64,000 bases of DNA, from positions 8,246,001-8,310,000 of the forward strand of contig OZ316892.1 in assembly GCA_973895155.1 (NCBI GenBank). The letters are read 5' to 3'. The position numbers and the translations under genes were made by a program. Positions 19,781-30,347 of the stretch are shown here, in pieces. The stretch comes from Marsupella aquatica. Its lineage: Eukaryota; Marchantiophyta. The first letter of the stretch is position 1. Each line of letters begins with the position of its first letter. The notes below the pieces were generated by a model that ran no database searches, was not told the DNA's origin, and saw nothing but the letters and a program-made list of their open reading frames with translations.

Positions 19781-21540
19781 CGACAGATAGCAGTCGATCA
19801 GAAGAGAAGACAGAGCATCCTGTCACAAGAGGACTCTCGGCAGCTCCAAATTCTCGATCATGAAGGTGAGGACCGGATCCTTCCCGTCCTTGACGACAAC
19901 CCCAATCTGCAAACAACTGTAGGAGACCCTTTGCGGGCTGCATTAAGCCAATCGGAGTCCAACAAACTTGACATTTTGAACCCAGACGTACAAATTCCAA
20001 ACCTTGCTAAGTCTTTGTTCCGCGATGACAATCCCAAGTTGCAGGCAAATGCAGCGAAGGCTTTGGGGAATTTGGCACTTCGCATAGAGGATTTGGCACT
20101 CGAAGGCTTGGTACGGTCTTTGTCGCACGACCAGAATCCCAGTTTGCAAGCAATTGCAGCAGGGGCTTTGCGGAATTTAGCACTTGGCACGGAGGACATC
20201 AAACTCAAAATATCGGAGGAAGATGGAGCACTCAAAGGCTTGGTACGGGCTATGTCGCACTACCAGAATCCCAGTTTGCAAGCACATGCAGCAGGGGCTT
20301 TGCGGGATTTAGCACTTGGCACGGAGGATATCAAACTCAAAATATTGAAGGACGACGGGGCACTCGCGGGCTTGGTAAGGTCTTTGTCCCATGACCAGAA
20401 TCCCACTTTGCAAGAATATGCAGCAGGGGCTTTGGGGAATTTAGCACTTGGCACGGAGGACATCAAAGTCAAAATAGTGAAGGAAGATGGAGCACTCAAA
20501 GGCTTGGTAGGCTTAGTACGGTCTTTGTCCCGCCACCAAAATCGCAGTTTGAAAGCAAATGCAGCGGGGGCTTTGCGGAACTTAGCACTTGCCACGGAGG
20601 ACATCAAACTCAGAATATCGACAGAAGATGGAGCACTCAAAGGCTTGGTACGGTCTTTGTCCCACGATCAGAATCCCAGTTTGCAAGCAGATGCAGCAGG
20701 GGCTTTGGGAAATTTAGCTCTTGGCACGGAGGACATCAAACTCAAAATATTGAATGAAGATGGAGCACTCAAAGGCTTGGTACGATCTTTGTCCCGCGAC
20801 CAGAATCCCAGTTTGCAAGCAAATGCTGCAAGTGCTTTGTGGGGGTTAGCGTGTGTAGAAAAGAAAGTCGAAGTCCAGATTTCGAATGCGGATGGCGCAT
20901 TAGAGGGCTTGTACGATCTTTGTTCCAAGATGAAAATCCCGAGTTGCAGGAAAATGCAGCAGGGGCTTTGCAGAGTTTGGCTTTGGGAACGCAGGAAGTC
21001 AAACTCAAAATATTGAAGGAAGACGGCGCACTGGCAGGCTTGGTAAGGTCTTTGTCCCATGACAATAAGCCGAAGTTGCAGGCAAATGCAGCGAGGGCTT
21101 TGAACAATTTAGCACGTGGAGAAAGGAAAGTCAAGCTCAATATTTCGAGTGCGGAGGGGGCACTTGCAGGCCTTGTTAGTTCCCTGTTCCAAGGTGACAA
21201 TCCTGAGTTGCGAGAAAATGCGGCAGGAGCTTTGCAGGGTTTAGCATCTGCAACGAAAGAAGTGAGACTCAGAATATTGAATGAAGATGGAGCAGTTGTA
21301 GGCCTTGTGAAGTGTCTGGACGAGCCTAACAATCCGGACTTGCAGGCAAACGCAGTAGGGGCTTTAGGCAATCTAGCCGCCGGAGGAGAGTCAATGAGAC
21401 TTAGAATTTTGAAGCAGAACGAGGGTATCGTGGATCTCGTGCAGGGCTTGTGCGAGCACGAAGATTCCGAGTTGCGGGCAATGGCAAGAAACACTTTATC
21501 CATTTCAAGAGGCAAGAAACACTTTATGCTGTTTAAGTAG
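19781..21540 (+). pseudogene. Tandem ARM-repeat gene with a one-base frameshift
   Basis: It encodes about 13 repeats of 44 residues (132-bp DNA period) with the pattern GLVRSLSHDQNPSLQANAAG and NLALGTEDIKLKI. The first frame runs to GALEGL near 20909. There GGCTTGTACGATC has one G fewer than GGCTTGGTACGATC in sister repeats. The sequence resumes one frame over and continues for five more repeats to TAG 21538-21540. The frame is open upstream to 19781 with no in-frame ATG before the repeats, so a first exon must lie upstream or be lost. The repeat near 20505 has a three-codon GLV duplication. ARM arrays bind proteins, and no other domain is seen. It could also be a live gene with a base-calling error. 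Confidence 0.72.
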
Positions 21541-22032
21541 GTCCACGAATTACACATCAGCTTTCAATCAGAGCTATCGCTATCACAGATTCCAAACATA
21601 ATTGCTTCAGACGATCGATGGGGCAGTTCGGGCCTCGTTAAGCATCCTTTAACTACATAAGCTTGACAGTCCCGATCCTACTGGAATGCACTTTCTGCAC
21701 GAAGATGCTTATCTCGTGAGATACGAAAAGTGTTCAATCATTGGGTCGGATTTTTAGAAATAGCGAGTGCACAACTTGCGAGCTTCAGCCATGCATTTCA
21801 TGTTCGCGCGCCAAAAACTGTCGGTCTGACATTATTAATTGAAACCAACCGGCTTGAGTGACGCTTCCACTCATAGTCGTTGAAAACGCGGTTATGTCAG
21901 TATTAAGGTCAGCGTTGTTGATTACAATCCCAAATGATACTGCGAAACAGAGGTGTTGAACTATTCAGAGATAAAAGTTCTTTACTAATATCATTTATTC
22001 ATTATTGTATGTGGAAATTCAGAGCTTTTTTT
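21541..22032. other. Intergenic, nothing recognised
   Basis: Non-coding DNA between the broken ARM gene and the minisatellite. No repeat or exon recognised. Confidence 0.4.
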
Positions 22033-22622
22033 GCTTCAGAGGTGAAGCGACAGAGTTTAAGTCGAGTCATGACGCAAAGACCTTCGAACTTTAGAGCACA
22101 AGCCAGAGCGGAAGCCAGATCAGACATTAATAGGGCGGATACCTGGCAGGGGGAAATCTCCCTCGTCGGCTGAGCTTCAGAGGTGAAGCAACAGAGTTTA
22201 AGTCGAGTCATGATGCACAGAACCTTCGAACTTTGTAGAACAATCCAGAGCGGAAGCCAGATCGGACATTAATAGGGCGGATACCTGGCAGGGGGAAATC
22301 TCCCTCGTCGGCTCAGCTTCAGAGCTTTTTTCTTCAGAGGTGAAGCAACAGAGTTTAAGTCGAGTCATGATGCACAGAACCTTCGAACTTTGTAGAACAA
22401 TCAGAGCGGAAGCCAGATCGGACATTAATAGGGCGGATACCGGGCAGGGGGAAATCTCCCTCGTCAGCTCAGCTTCAGAGCTTTTTTCTTCAGAGGTGAA
22501 GCAACAGAGTTTAAGTCGAGTCATGATGCACAGAACCTTCGAACTTTGTAGAACAATCCAGAGCGGAAGCCAGAGTGGACATTAATAGGACGGATACCGG
22601 GCAGGGAGAAATCTCTCTCGTC
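22033..22622. repeat. Four-copy minisatellite, unit 142-157 bp
   Basis: Units begin CTTCAGAGGTGAAGC at 22033, 22175, 22332 and 22488. Each carries GAGTTTAAGTCGAGTCATGA, GCGGAAGCCAGATC and GGGGAAATCTCCCTCGTC (variants allowed). The first copy is the most different. A single diverged unit sits at 12241-12370 upstream of the membrane-protein gene, so the array is an expansion of part of a duplicated promoter region. Confidence 0.92.
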
Positions 22623-23275
22623 GATTAGATATCTGAGATGGCGACAATGAGTGGTAGCAGCCTAAAATCTGCCAACGGCAATTGTCAATCGTCAATGAAT
22701 GGTGTGGCAGTGGAGCCCTAATTAACGGAAATTAAGAGGCTGATTGAGAACACAGCCCAGTTTCATGGAGACCGTCCGGAAAAGACGGTCTGGTTGGCTC
22801 CATCTATGAATCTGTATTTTAGGAGTTCGATCGAATCAATCGCATGGCGGACTGCATGTAGGATGTGTAACTCCCGTCCTGGTCACGCGTTCTGTCATTT
22901 CGTTCATGTTCATCAGTGAGAGATTGGTGGACACTCCCTGTCTGTTTGAATCGAATTTCGTACGAGTACCCCTCTCAATTAAATGTAATGTCAGCGGTTT
23001 CATTGCGTCTTTGGAAGCTTGTAATGCAACTTCTACCTCTCAGCGTCTCAGGGTACACGTACCTGTCCTGGTCTTTCCTAGATAGACAACTATGTGGTGG
23101 AGAACTGCCGACATTGGAGTTGGCCTTTCGTCCTCGATCTGAATTTCTTCTTCACATTCTAACTGTTTCATTATCACCCTTATAGATTGTGGCTGAAGAG
23201 ACAGTCCTCTGATTAGTCGAGGTTTCTGCTGGTGGAAACTCTATTTTTTCTATCTGGTGGAGTGTACTTAAGTTT
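22623..23275 (+). pseudogene. Truncated duplicate of the membrane-protein gene's 5' end
   Basis: It continues the similarity to 12370-13190 in the same order. It keeps the intron acceptor (TTATAG before ATTGTGGCT) and a short coding match: VSAGGNSI here against FSAGGNSV there. The equivalent of the start ATG is missing, and the frame hits TAA soon after. Similarity stops at about 23275, a few bases before the R2 boundary motif at 23292. The gene copy therefore looks truncated by a transposon-linked rearrangement. Confidence 0.6.
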
Positions 23276-23291
23276 CCTATATAATAACTAC

Positions 23292-23316
23292 ACTAGTTCA
23301 ATATCCATGCATTGCA
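23292..23316. repeat. Boundary motif of repeat family R2
   Basis: ACTAGTTCAATATCCATGCA followed by TTGCAG. It matches the motif at 3400-3426 and stands exactly where the duplicated gene sequence ends. Confidence 0.4.
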
Positions 23317-23451
23317 GAAAGCGTTATCTGTTTGTCATGAATGTCGCCCTGCTGTAAGCTGCTCTTTGTCATGCGGATTAGAAACATCAAATTGACAACT
23401 TTTGCGGGGAAGATTTATTTCTCCCAGCATTCCGCACAAGCATGAAAAAGA

Positions 23452-23528
23452 ACCGAGAAGTACATGCTGCAGTGTGGCTCTGCATCGAGAACCGAGAAGT
23501 ACATGCTGCAGTGTGGCTCTGCATCGTG
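23452..23528. repeat. 39-bp direct tandem duplication
   Basis: ACCGAGAAGTACATGCTGCA and GTGTGGCTCTGCATCG occur at 23452 and again at 23491, nearly unchanged. Confidence 0.9.
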
Positions 23529-23529
23529 T

Positions 23530-24078
23530 CATCAGCTGCATGTCCTATGGAATAAGTAATCTGTTGTTCAGTGATGCACTTGTTCGTCTTGCCCGACTCA
23601 TTTGGTACGGAGTCGCTGGAAAGTGAGGACTCAGGAAGCAATTCCGCTTTGCATGCGGATCCTCTTTAATATGCAGGTGTTTCTTGGGTACATCATCAAT
23701 GTCGTGTTGGATAATTCCAAATCTTGCGTTTGATGGCCTCGCGCCCCAATCACTGCACCCTCCAGGTGGCTGGCTCTGAAAAATATTTCCCGATAGGCGA
23801 TCTTCGTACGTTGGATAGTACTTAAAAACTTCTAAAGGCTCTTTTGTTTCACATGACAGATAGAGGTGAGAGCAACAAGTGGCAGTGGAAGTTCTTCCTT
23901 AGTTTTCTGCCAATGAACTGCAAAACTGCAAAAGATTTTCTTGTCTCGATTCCGAGATTTATCCACCGGGTGAGAGGGTTGCTCACCCACTCTTCCAACA
24001 CAATAATCCAACTTCCGTGTATTGGAAAGATCGAGATGTGGGGAGTGAAGTTAGTAAGAAAAAACGAACGACAAATCT
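23530..24078. other. Non-genic, nothing recognised
   Basis: Short frames on both strands (for example 23844-24194) show no domain pattern. It may include decayed sequence of the ARM copy that follows. Confidence 0.3.
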
Positions 24079-24545
24079 GGATTGGCCTGGGACTGTGGAT
24101 GGTACTTAGCGGTTTTGTCCAAGGGCGAAACCACCTCTCTTCAATCAAATGCATTAGCTGCTTTAGAGTCTTTGCTTTGTGGCCCCGCGGATAACAGGGC
24201 AAAACTAATGAATCAACCAAGGTTATTGATTGTCTCTGTAAATTATGTGTCCCCATCTGTTTGTCCCGTCCCCACGAATTTGACGTACATTGCGAAGTTA
24301 TTGCTCGAGAATAAAGTTACGATTATCAACCACAACGGAGGTCTCAAAATGTTTGTTGGATTGCCGATTTGAAAGATGGACCCTATCTTCGGTGTTCTGC
24401 AGCAGAATCTCTGTCTAATCTAGTTATAGCGTTGCTGGTCGGTGATGTAGTCAATATTGGATTGGCTACAGCCGAAACAGTTGAGGAGGGCCTACTGCCC
24501 AACTTCGCAGAAGAATTCGTGAGGGCCCACCCACCGAAGAGAATG
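24079..24545 (+). pseudogene. ARM-repeat fragments
   Basis: Separate short frames read like pieces of ARM repeats. The first is VLSKGETTSLQSNALAALES near 24105-24165, continuing to AKLMNQP. The second is LLLENKVTIINHNGGLKMFV near 24299-24358. The third is SAAESLSNLVIALLVGDV near 24396-24450. Each ends in stops or shifts frame. The repeats are not especially close to either neighbouring ARM gene. I read it as a decayed third ARM gene, or exons of a gene whose introns I could not place. Confidence 0.4.
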
Positions 24546-25646
24546 TAGCAAGAGATTCAGTAAAGCTTGTATTCTGGATTCGCTTATAAAGGAAAAGCTG
24601 CCATTCTGTTCTGAAGTTGAGGAGTCCTTGGCTGATCTTGATACGGCCTAGGAGTTTGAGCTTGCTGACAACTTTTCAGGTGGGGTTCTCAGTAGATATG
24701 TCAGGCCATCCGCCTTCTTTGAAATCCTACCTTCGATGCTCTATTGCTTCGCGTTTTGCTACATGCACGTCCCGAATGTTTGCAGCTGCTCTCGTAGCGT
24801 TGTAGTAGGGTTGGCAGACTATTTGCAAGAGCTTTCTCAAATCTCCCTGGGAAACATTTCTGCAACTACTTCAGTACCAAGTGTCAAAATTCTGATGATG
24901 TCATTCAGGTGCTGCAGGTTCGGCGATAATGTGGAATAAAGTACTTTTACAGATCAGAATTACATAACAAATTTGAAAGAATTATCAGCATCAGCCGTAT
25001 ACTAGGCAGTACAAATCTGCTGGGTGAGTGCCGTGCTCTTGGCTGGCTGGGTATCTCCATTATGTAAGTCTATAGTCGGACAGGCTCATTTCGTTGTTTG
25101 GATGTACCCACGCATGGAGTGCACACTCAGGAAAAGGCACACAGACATTAAGTGTCCTCTGCCTCTTCCTGATCACCAGTCGTTTGGATGTGCACGTACC
25201 CCATATGTGCATGTGACGGGAGTGCACACTCAGGAAAAGGCACAAACATTACGTACGTGATCTTGTGCGTCTTCCTGATAGACTGACTGAATTTGAGCCT
25301 CCATAATGATGATCGATCGACTGTAGATTGATTAGGGTAGTCAGACGGTAAAGCCGACAGTGATGCTGCGTCGTTCTAGGGAGTGTTCACTGCTCGCCCT
25401 GAGACGTGTGCTTTGTGGATGACGGACGGGTACGTTCTGGTGTCGGTGAGGGACGCCGAGTTTACTAAAATCTACCCCTATTAGATCCTATGGACCTCAC
25501 TGATAACGGTGGAATATGGTACCTTCCGTCACCCTTCTATCTATATCACAATGATTATGGCTCAAGCCAGGAGCAAAGAAGCATGAGACCAAATCGATTC
25601 ATTCAGCCAAGCTACAACTACAACTACAACTACGTTGAAACCTTTC
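24546..25646. other. Intergenic beyond the receptor kinase 3' end
   Basis: There is no gene. It contains a roughly 100-bp tandem duplication at 25090-25275 (GTTTGGATGT, then GAGTGCACACTCAGGAAAAG in both copies) and a (CTACAA)4 microsatellite at 25612-25634 next to the kinase stop codon. Confidence 0.55.
25090..25275. repeat. Direct duplication of about 95 bp
   Basis: Both halves contain CGTTTGGATGTRC, GAGTGCACACTCAGGAAAAG, GGCACA and CTTCCTGAT. Spacing between copies is about 95 bp with small indels. Confidence 0.7.
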
Positions 25647-28600
25647 TCAAGGAAAAGAGGTCTTCATCAACGCCTGTTTCGCTGAGTTCTTGGTGAAGTC
25701 TTCGGGATCATGCTTTACTTCATGAAGTAGCGCCACGACTTCCTTCATGGTGGGCCGCTCCGCCGGAAAGGAGTGTACACACAAGAGCGCCACTCCGAGA
25801 GCTTGCGTCATCTCCTGAATGAAAGCGTCGGGCATCCCTCTCATCCGCGAGTCGATGACCTCCCACGTCGCCTGATGAGTGTTGCCAGTTGCCGATTTAC
25901 TTTGATTTATGGTTTCCTGCACCCATTTCACAATGTGCCAATTCTCTCCGAGCCCGGGCTCCACCGCCTTCCTGCCCGTCAATATCTCCAGCAACACCAC
26001 TCCGTAACTGTACACGTCGCTCTTGTCTGTGATTTTCATCGTGTACCCATATTCTGCATCGAGTCACAACGATACTGATGAGCCAAGTATATCGTAATTA
26101 AAACATGTACAGAGGGTCTGACGTTACAGTCCCAACAGCAGACCTTGTCCGCCTTGACCCACAAGGCGACACGGTCGTGGATTTCAATGCCCAGGAGCGG
26201 GCCCTCCCACAGTCTAAGTGGAACCCGTGCAAAGCACAAACACATCCACATTCAGAGTGCTAAAACTAGCTGGATAAGTTACCTAATAGTCTAGAAGAAG
26301 TCGCCTACCTTCTTCCGCCAGTAGTACAGTTAGCACACAAGCAACTATGCTAGGCATTGAGCGCTCTACAAGTTTAATGATGATCTGACTCTGACCTACC
26401 GTTCCGACGGTGATCAATTTACAATGTTCTCCTCAAGCGTCACCGACCAATGGAGATAACCGGGACCATTGCATACATACAAATATCAAATCTAAAGTAC
26501 TACAGTAGGTCCAATCCGAAGGCGCGTCCATTCATCATCAGAGTCTTACTCGTTCAGGTAAGGTTCAATCGGAAAGGCGAGTTAAGCGGAATCTAGCTCG
26601 TCCTGCGCCCATCTTGGGAGCTTCGTGACTCCATGTGGTGGTGAGGCATTTGATGCATGTTTGAAAACTCTCCTAAGCATTGTGGGGTCTCGATAATCCT
26701 ATCGGAAAATCCATCACCGATAAAATTGGGTCCAGAGAAACGAAGTTGTTCATCCGGTCCAATTGGCACAGTGTGAAGTACGTTCATTGTGGCATTTTTC
26801 ACGCGTATTGCAATTGATCAGGAATGAAGGAAAAGAAAGTAAACTGACCTGGAGCGATGTAGCCGTAAGAGCCAGCCACCTTGGACACGACCTTGGATGC
26901 ATTAGACGCATCGATAAGCTTGGCCAGTCCAAAATCCGCTACATACGGCTCAAAGCGATTTCCCAACAGAATGTTGTTAGATTTGACGTCGCGATGCAAA
27001 ATTGCAGGGAGACAGTCGTGATGCAGATAGGCTAATCCCTGTGCAGCTCCGACGGCAATGTTGTACCTCGTCTCCCAGTCCAGCATCCTCTTCTTCTCGT
27101 GAAGTACCTCCCCAAGACTCCCATTCGGCATATAGTCGTACATGAGAAGGTTAATGTCATTGTTGGAGCAGTACCCCAGTAACCGGACGATATTGCGGTG
27201 CCGAATGGCACCGAGAATGTCGATCTCAGCTGCGAAAGAATTCTGATGAGCGTCTCCGTTCCTCACCGGCCACAGTTTCTTCACTGCAATCACCTCCCCA
27301 CCGTCCATCTCGGCCTTGTACACGATGCCAGAACATCCACTACCCACCACATTCCTCTCCACAAGACTGCTAAGCACCTCTCCCAGGGTGAAATTGAGTT
27401 TCTGGAATGGAGTGAATCTCCATGGCCAGGGCCCATCGTCATCCATACACTGCACATCCACCCAATAACGCTTGTAGAACAAGAAAGACCCCACACAAAG
27501 AATCACCACAGCTGAGCCGAAGAGAAGGCTCACCACCAGAGGTGTTTCGGCTATGCCACCTTTGGCCCTTCCATCTTGACCAAAATTATTTCCCCCCAAG
27601 TTCGACGAGCAGTTGCTAACGGCATTAGTGCAGAGCCCGGGGTTTCCGAGGAATGAGCTAGGTGGCATGGAATGGAAGAAATAAGTGTCCGGCAAGTATC
27701 CCGTGAAGGCATTGTATGAGACATTGAGCGACGAGAGGCTGTCCATTTGACCTAAAATGACGAGGCTTCCGGAGAGAAGGTTGTGGGAGAGGTCCAGCAA
27801 CTGGAGGTTGATGAGCTGGGCGAGCTCTGTTGGGAGAGATCCAGAGAGAAGGTTGTAACTCAGGTCCAGTCCGATCACGAGACTCACAATGCTGCCCAGC
27901 TCGGATGGGATCTCCCCGCTCAGTTTGTTTTGGCTTACGTTCAGCAACTCCAGCTTTTTGCAGCTTCCAAAAGACGTCGGAACTGCTCCGGAGAGAAGAT
28001 TAGAACTCAAGTCCAGCTGGTTCAAAGACTTGAGATTGCCCAGCTCGGTTGGGATGAGACCATTGAACTGATTCCCCGAGAGGTCTAGAATTTGAAGGTT
28101 GGACAAGGTAGCCAGCTCGGCTGGAAGGTTTCCTGAAAGCTGGTTTCCATGCGCATCGAGGAGCTCCAGGGCCGAGCAGTTCCCAAGCTCCTTGGGCAGG
28201 GGCCCTGCGAGCCCGTTGTTGAACAAGTCGAGGAAGATGAGGTTCTGCAGCTGCCCAATCTCGGTGGGTATGGTCCCGGTGAACAAGTTGTTGGCAAGGC
28301 GAAGACGGACCAGTTTGGCGCTCTGGCCAATCTCGCGCGGAATCTGCCATGAATATTATTCAACACACAATCTATGAGATTCACCCTACACATACGAACT
28401 CCAAAGCCATAGGATAAGAGGCCATAACATGACAAACCACTTTGAGGCCCCGAGCACGCCGCCTTTCTTGGAAAATCATAATCCAAAACTTGGCGCCCAG
28501 ATAACTACACATACCTATACTCGACAAGACTACTCGTAGGAACTGTTCAACACTTCAACCTAAACCATCGAACCAAAAAACCGGAAGCAGGAAGCTTGTT

Positions 28601-30347
28601 GCTGTCCAAGAAACACGGACCGCATAAAGACGACAATTGACTCGGAGAGTCTCTATGATGGAAAACTATCTGATGAACCCACGTGCTTCACAGGGGGGTG
28701 AGAAAAGGTGGACTTCCCTTCAGTGACCAGAAAACGAGTACGTTCACTAAGACATTATATAATGTTTCTTACATTCTTTTTTACAGGTGTTGCATTTCTC
28801 TCCTTGACTGGGAAAATTTAGTCTCCATGTGCTCCATTATCTGGGATTATACGTGAATCAAATGAGCATTACTATATCTACTGTACATCACCTCGGAACT
28901 GAATGAACAATTGTAAGCGTCATTTGTAGGGTCACGTCTACCTTGACGAAATAGCCTGCTAGATAGAAACTTGATTGGAAAAACTGGAACCGAGTTAAAT
29001 CAATCGACATACCTCTCCAGAGAGATTGTTCGAGAGAAGTCGCAGCCGCAGAAGGTTGGGCAGCAAGAACAGCTCCCGAGGAAGGGCCCCAGAGAGTGAG
29101 TTGCTAGTAGCATCAAAGTCGATTAGAGCCTTGCAGTTGCCCATACTGACAGGAATCTCGCCGGAAAAATTGTTCGCCCACAGAAACAACGTCTGAAGCC
29201 CGGTGAATTTTCCGAATTCGATTGGAATTGGGCCGTAGAAGTCATTGTTGTCCACCTGCAGACTCCAAAGGCTGGACAGGTTGCCCAGCTCGGGAGGAAT
29301 GACTCCAGAGAGGTTGTTGAAGCTGAAAAGCATTTGCTGGAGAGAGCTGAGTCTTCCAAGTTGAGGCGGAATGCTGCCCGTCAACGTATTGTAGGATAGT
29401 TCTAGCACTTGGAGAGAGTTGCAGGTGGCGAGCTCGGGTGGAATAGTACCTGTGAATTCATTATGCCAGAGATAAAGATCTTGGAGTTGAGTAAGATTCC
29501 CGAGCTCGGGAGGTATGGGACCCGTCAACTGGTTCTTGTGAAGATAGATAGCCTCCAGGGTAGTGATGTTCGCAAGCTCCGGGGGTATGGGCCCAGTGAG
29601 ATTACATTGATAGAGAGCCAAGTTCTGCAGCTTTTCCAGCCCTCCATATGAGGCTGGGATACTACCTGAGATGGCAGTCACAGCGAACCCCAGCACAGTG
29701 AGCTGTTTCAAGTACCCCAGTTCAGTAGGCAACAATCCTCCCAGGAACTCATTCCCTCCCCCACGGATCTGCACTAAGTTCGTCAGGTTCCCTAACGACG
29801 AGGGCAGGCTCCCACTGATATTATTCTGGTAAAAATACAAGATTTGTAACTGAGCCAACAACCCCAGCTCCGGGGGTACAGGCCCATCAAAACTATTGTC
29901 GTTGAGCATCAGCTCCCTGAGCTGTGTCAATTGGCCCAAGTCCGGGGGGATGATTCCCGTCAGTCCATTGCCACTTAAATCTAACACTTGCAACTGGGTG
30001 CAGTTAGCTATCTCCACAGGGATCATCCCCGTCATATTCAATCCGGACAGAGTCAAGTACTGCAGTGCATCGAGAGATCCAATTTGTGATGGAATGCTTG
30101 CGTAAAGAGACAACGCATGCAGGGTAACATTGACTACACGACCTGTCGTATTCGAGCACCAGACTCCCATCCAACCTTGGCAGGGGTCGGGATCTTGCTC
30201 ATTCCAGCTGCTGAATAAGCTCTTGGCGTCCGGGCTTACAGACTGCAAGAAGGAAAGAAGCACACGTCCGTCGGAGTTTATGGCAGTGACGCCAATGTTG
30301 CTCGTGAGACCCAACAGCAGAAGTAGTAGCAGGATTGACGACGACAT
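25647..30347 (-). CDS. LRR receptor-like kinase, class XI, RGF-receptor type
   Basis: Exons on the minus strand: 30347-29013, 28343-26849 and 26053-25647, with consistent phases (0, 1). The product is 1078 residues. It has a signal peptide (MSSSILLLLLLLGL) and an LRRNT domain (DPCQGWMGVWCS). About 22 plant LRRs, a single membrane helix (LVVSLLFGSAVVILCVGSFL) and a complete Ser/Thr kinase follow: VIAVKKLW, HRDVKSNN, DFGLAK, GSYGYIAPEYGYTMKITDKS. The juxtamembrane WRFTPFQKLNFTLGEVL and the tail EMTQALGVALLCV are characteristic of the RGI/RGFR subgroup, receptors for sulfated root growth factor peptides. An RxGG motif (Arg195-Gly198, 29754-29765), known in that subgroup for ligand contact, is present. 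The exact ortholog is not settled. It is intact, on the cell surface, and probably senses a secreted peptide. Confidence 0.9.

Noticed and set aside
20260-21557. Long minus-strand frames over the ARM array
   Set aside because: They are shadows of the 132-bp coding repeat on the other strand and repeat with the same period.
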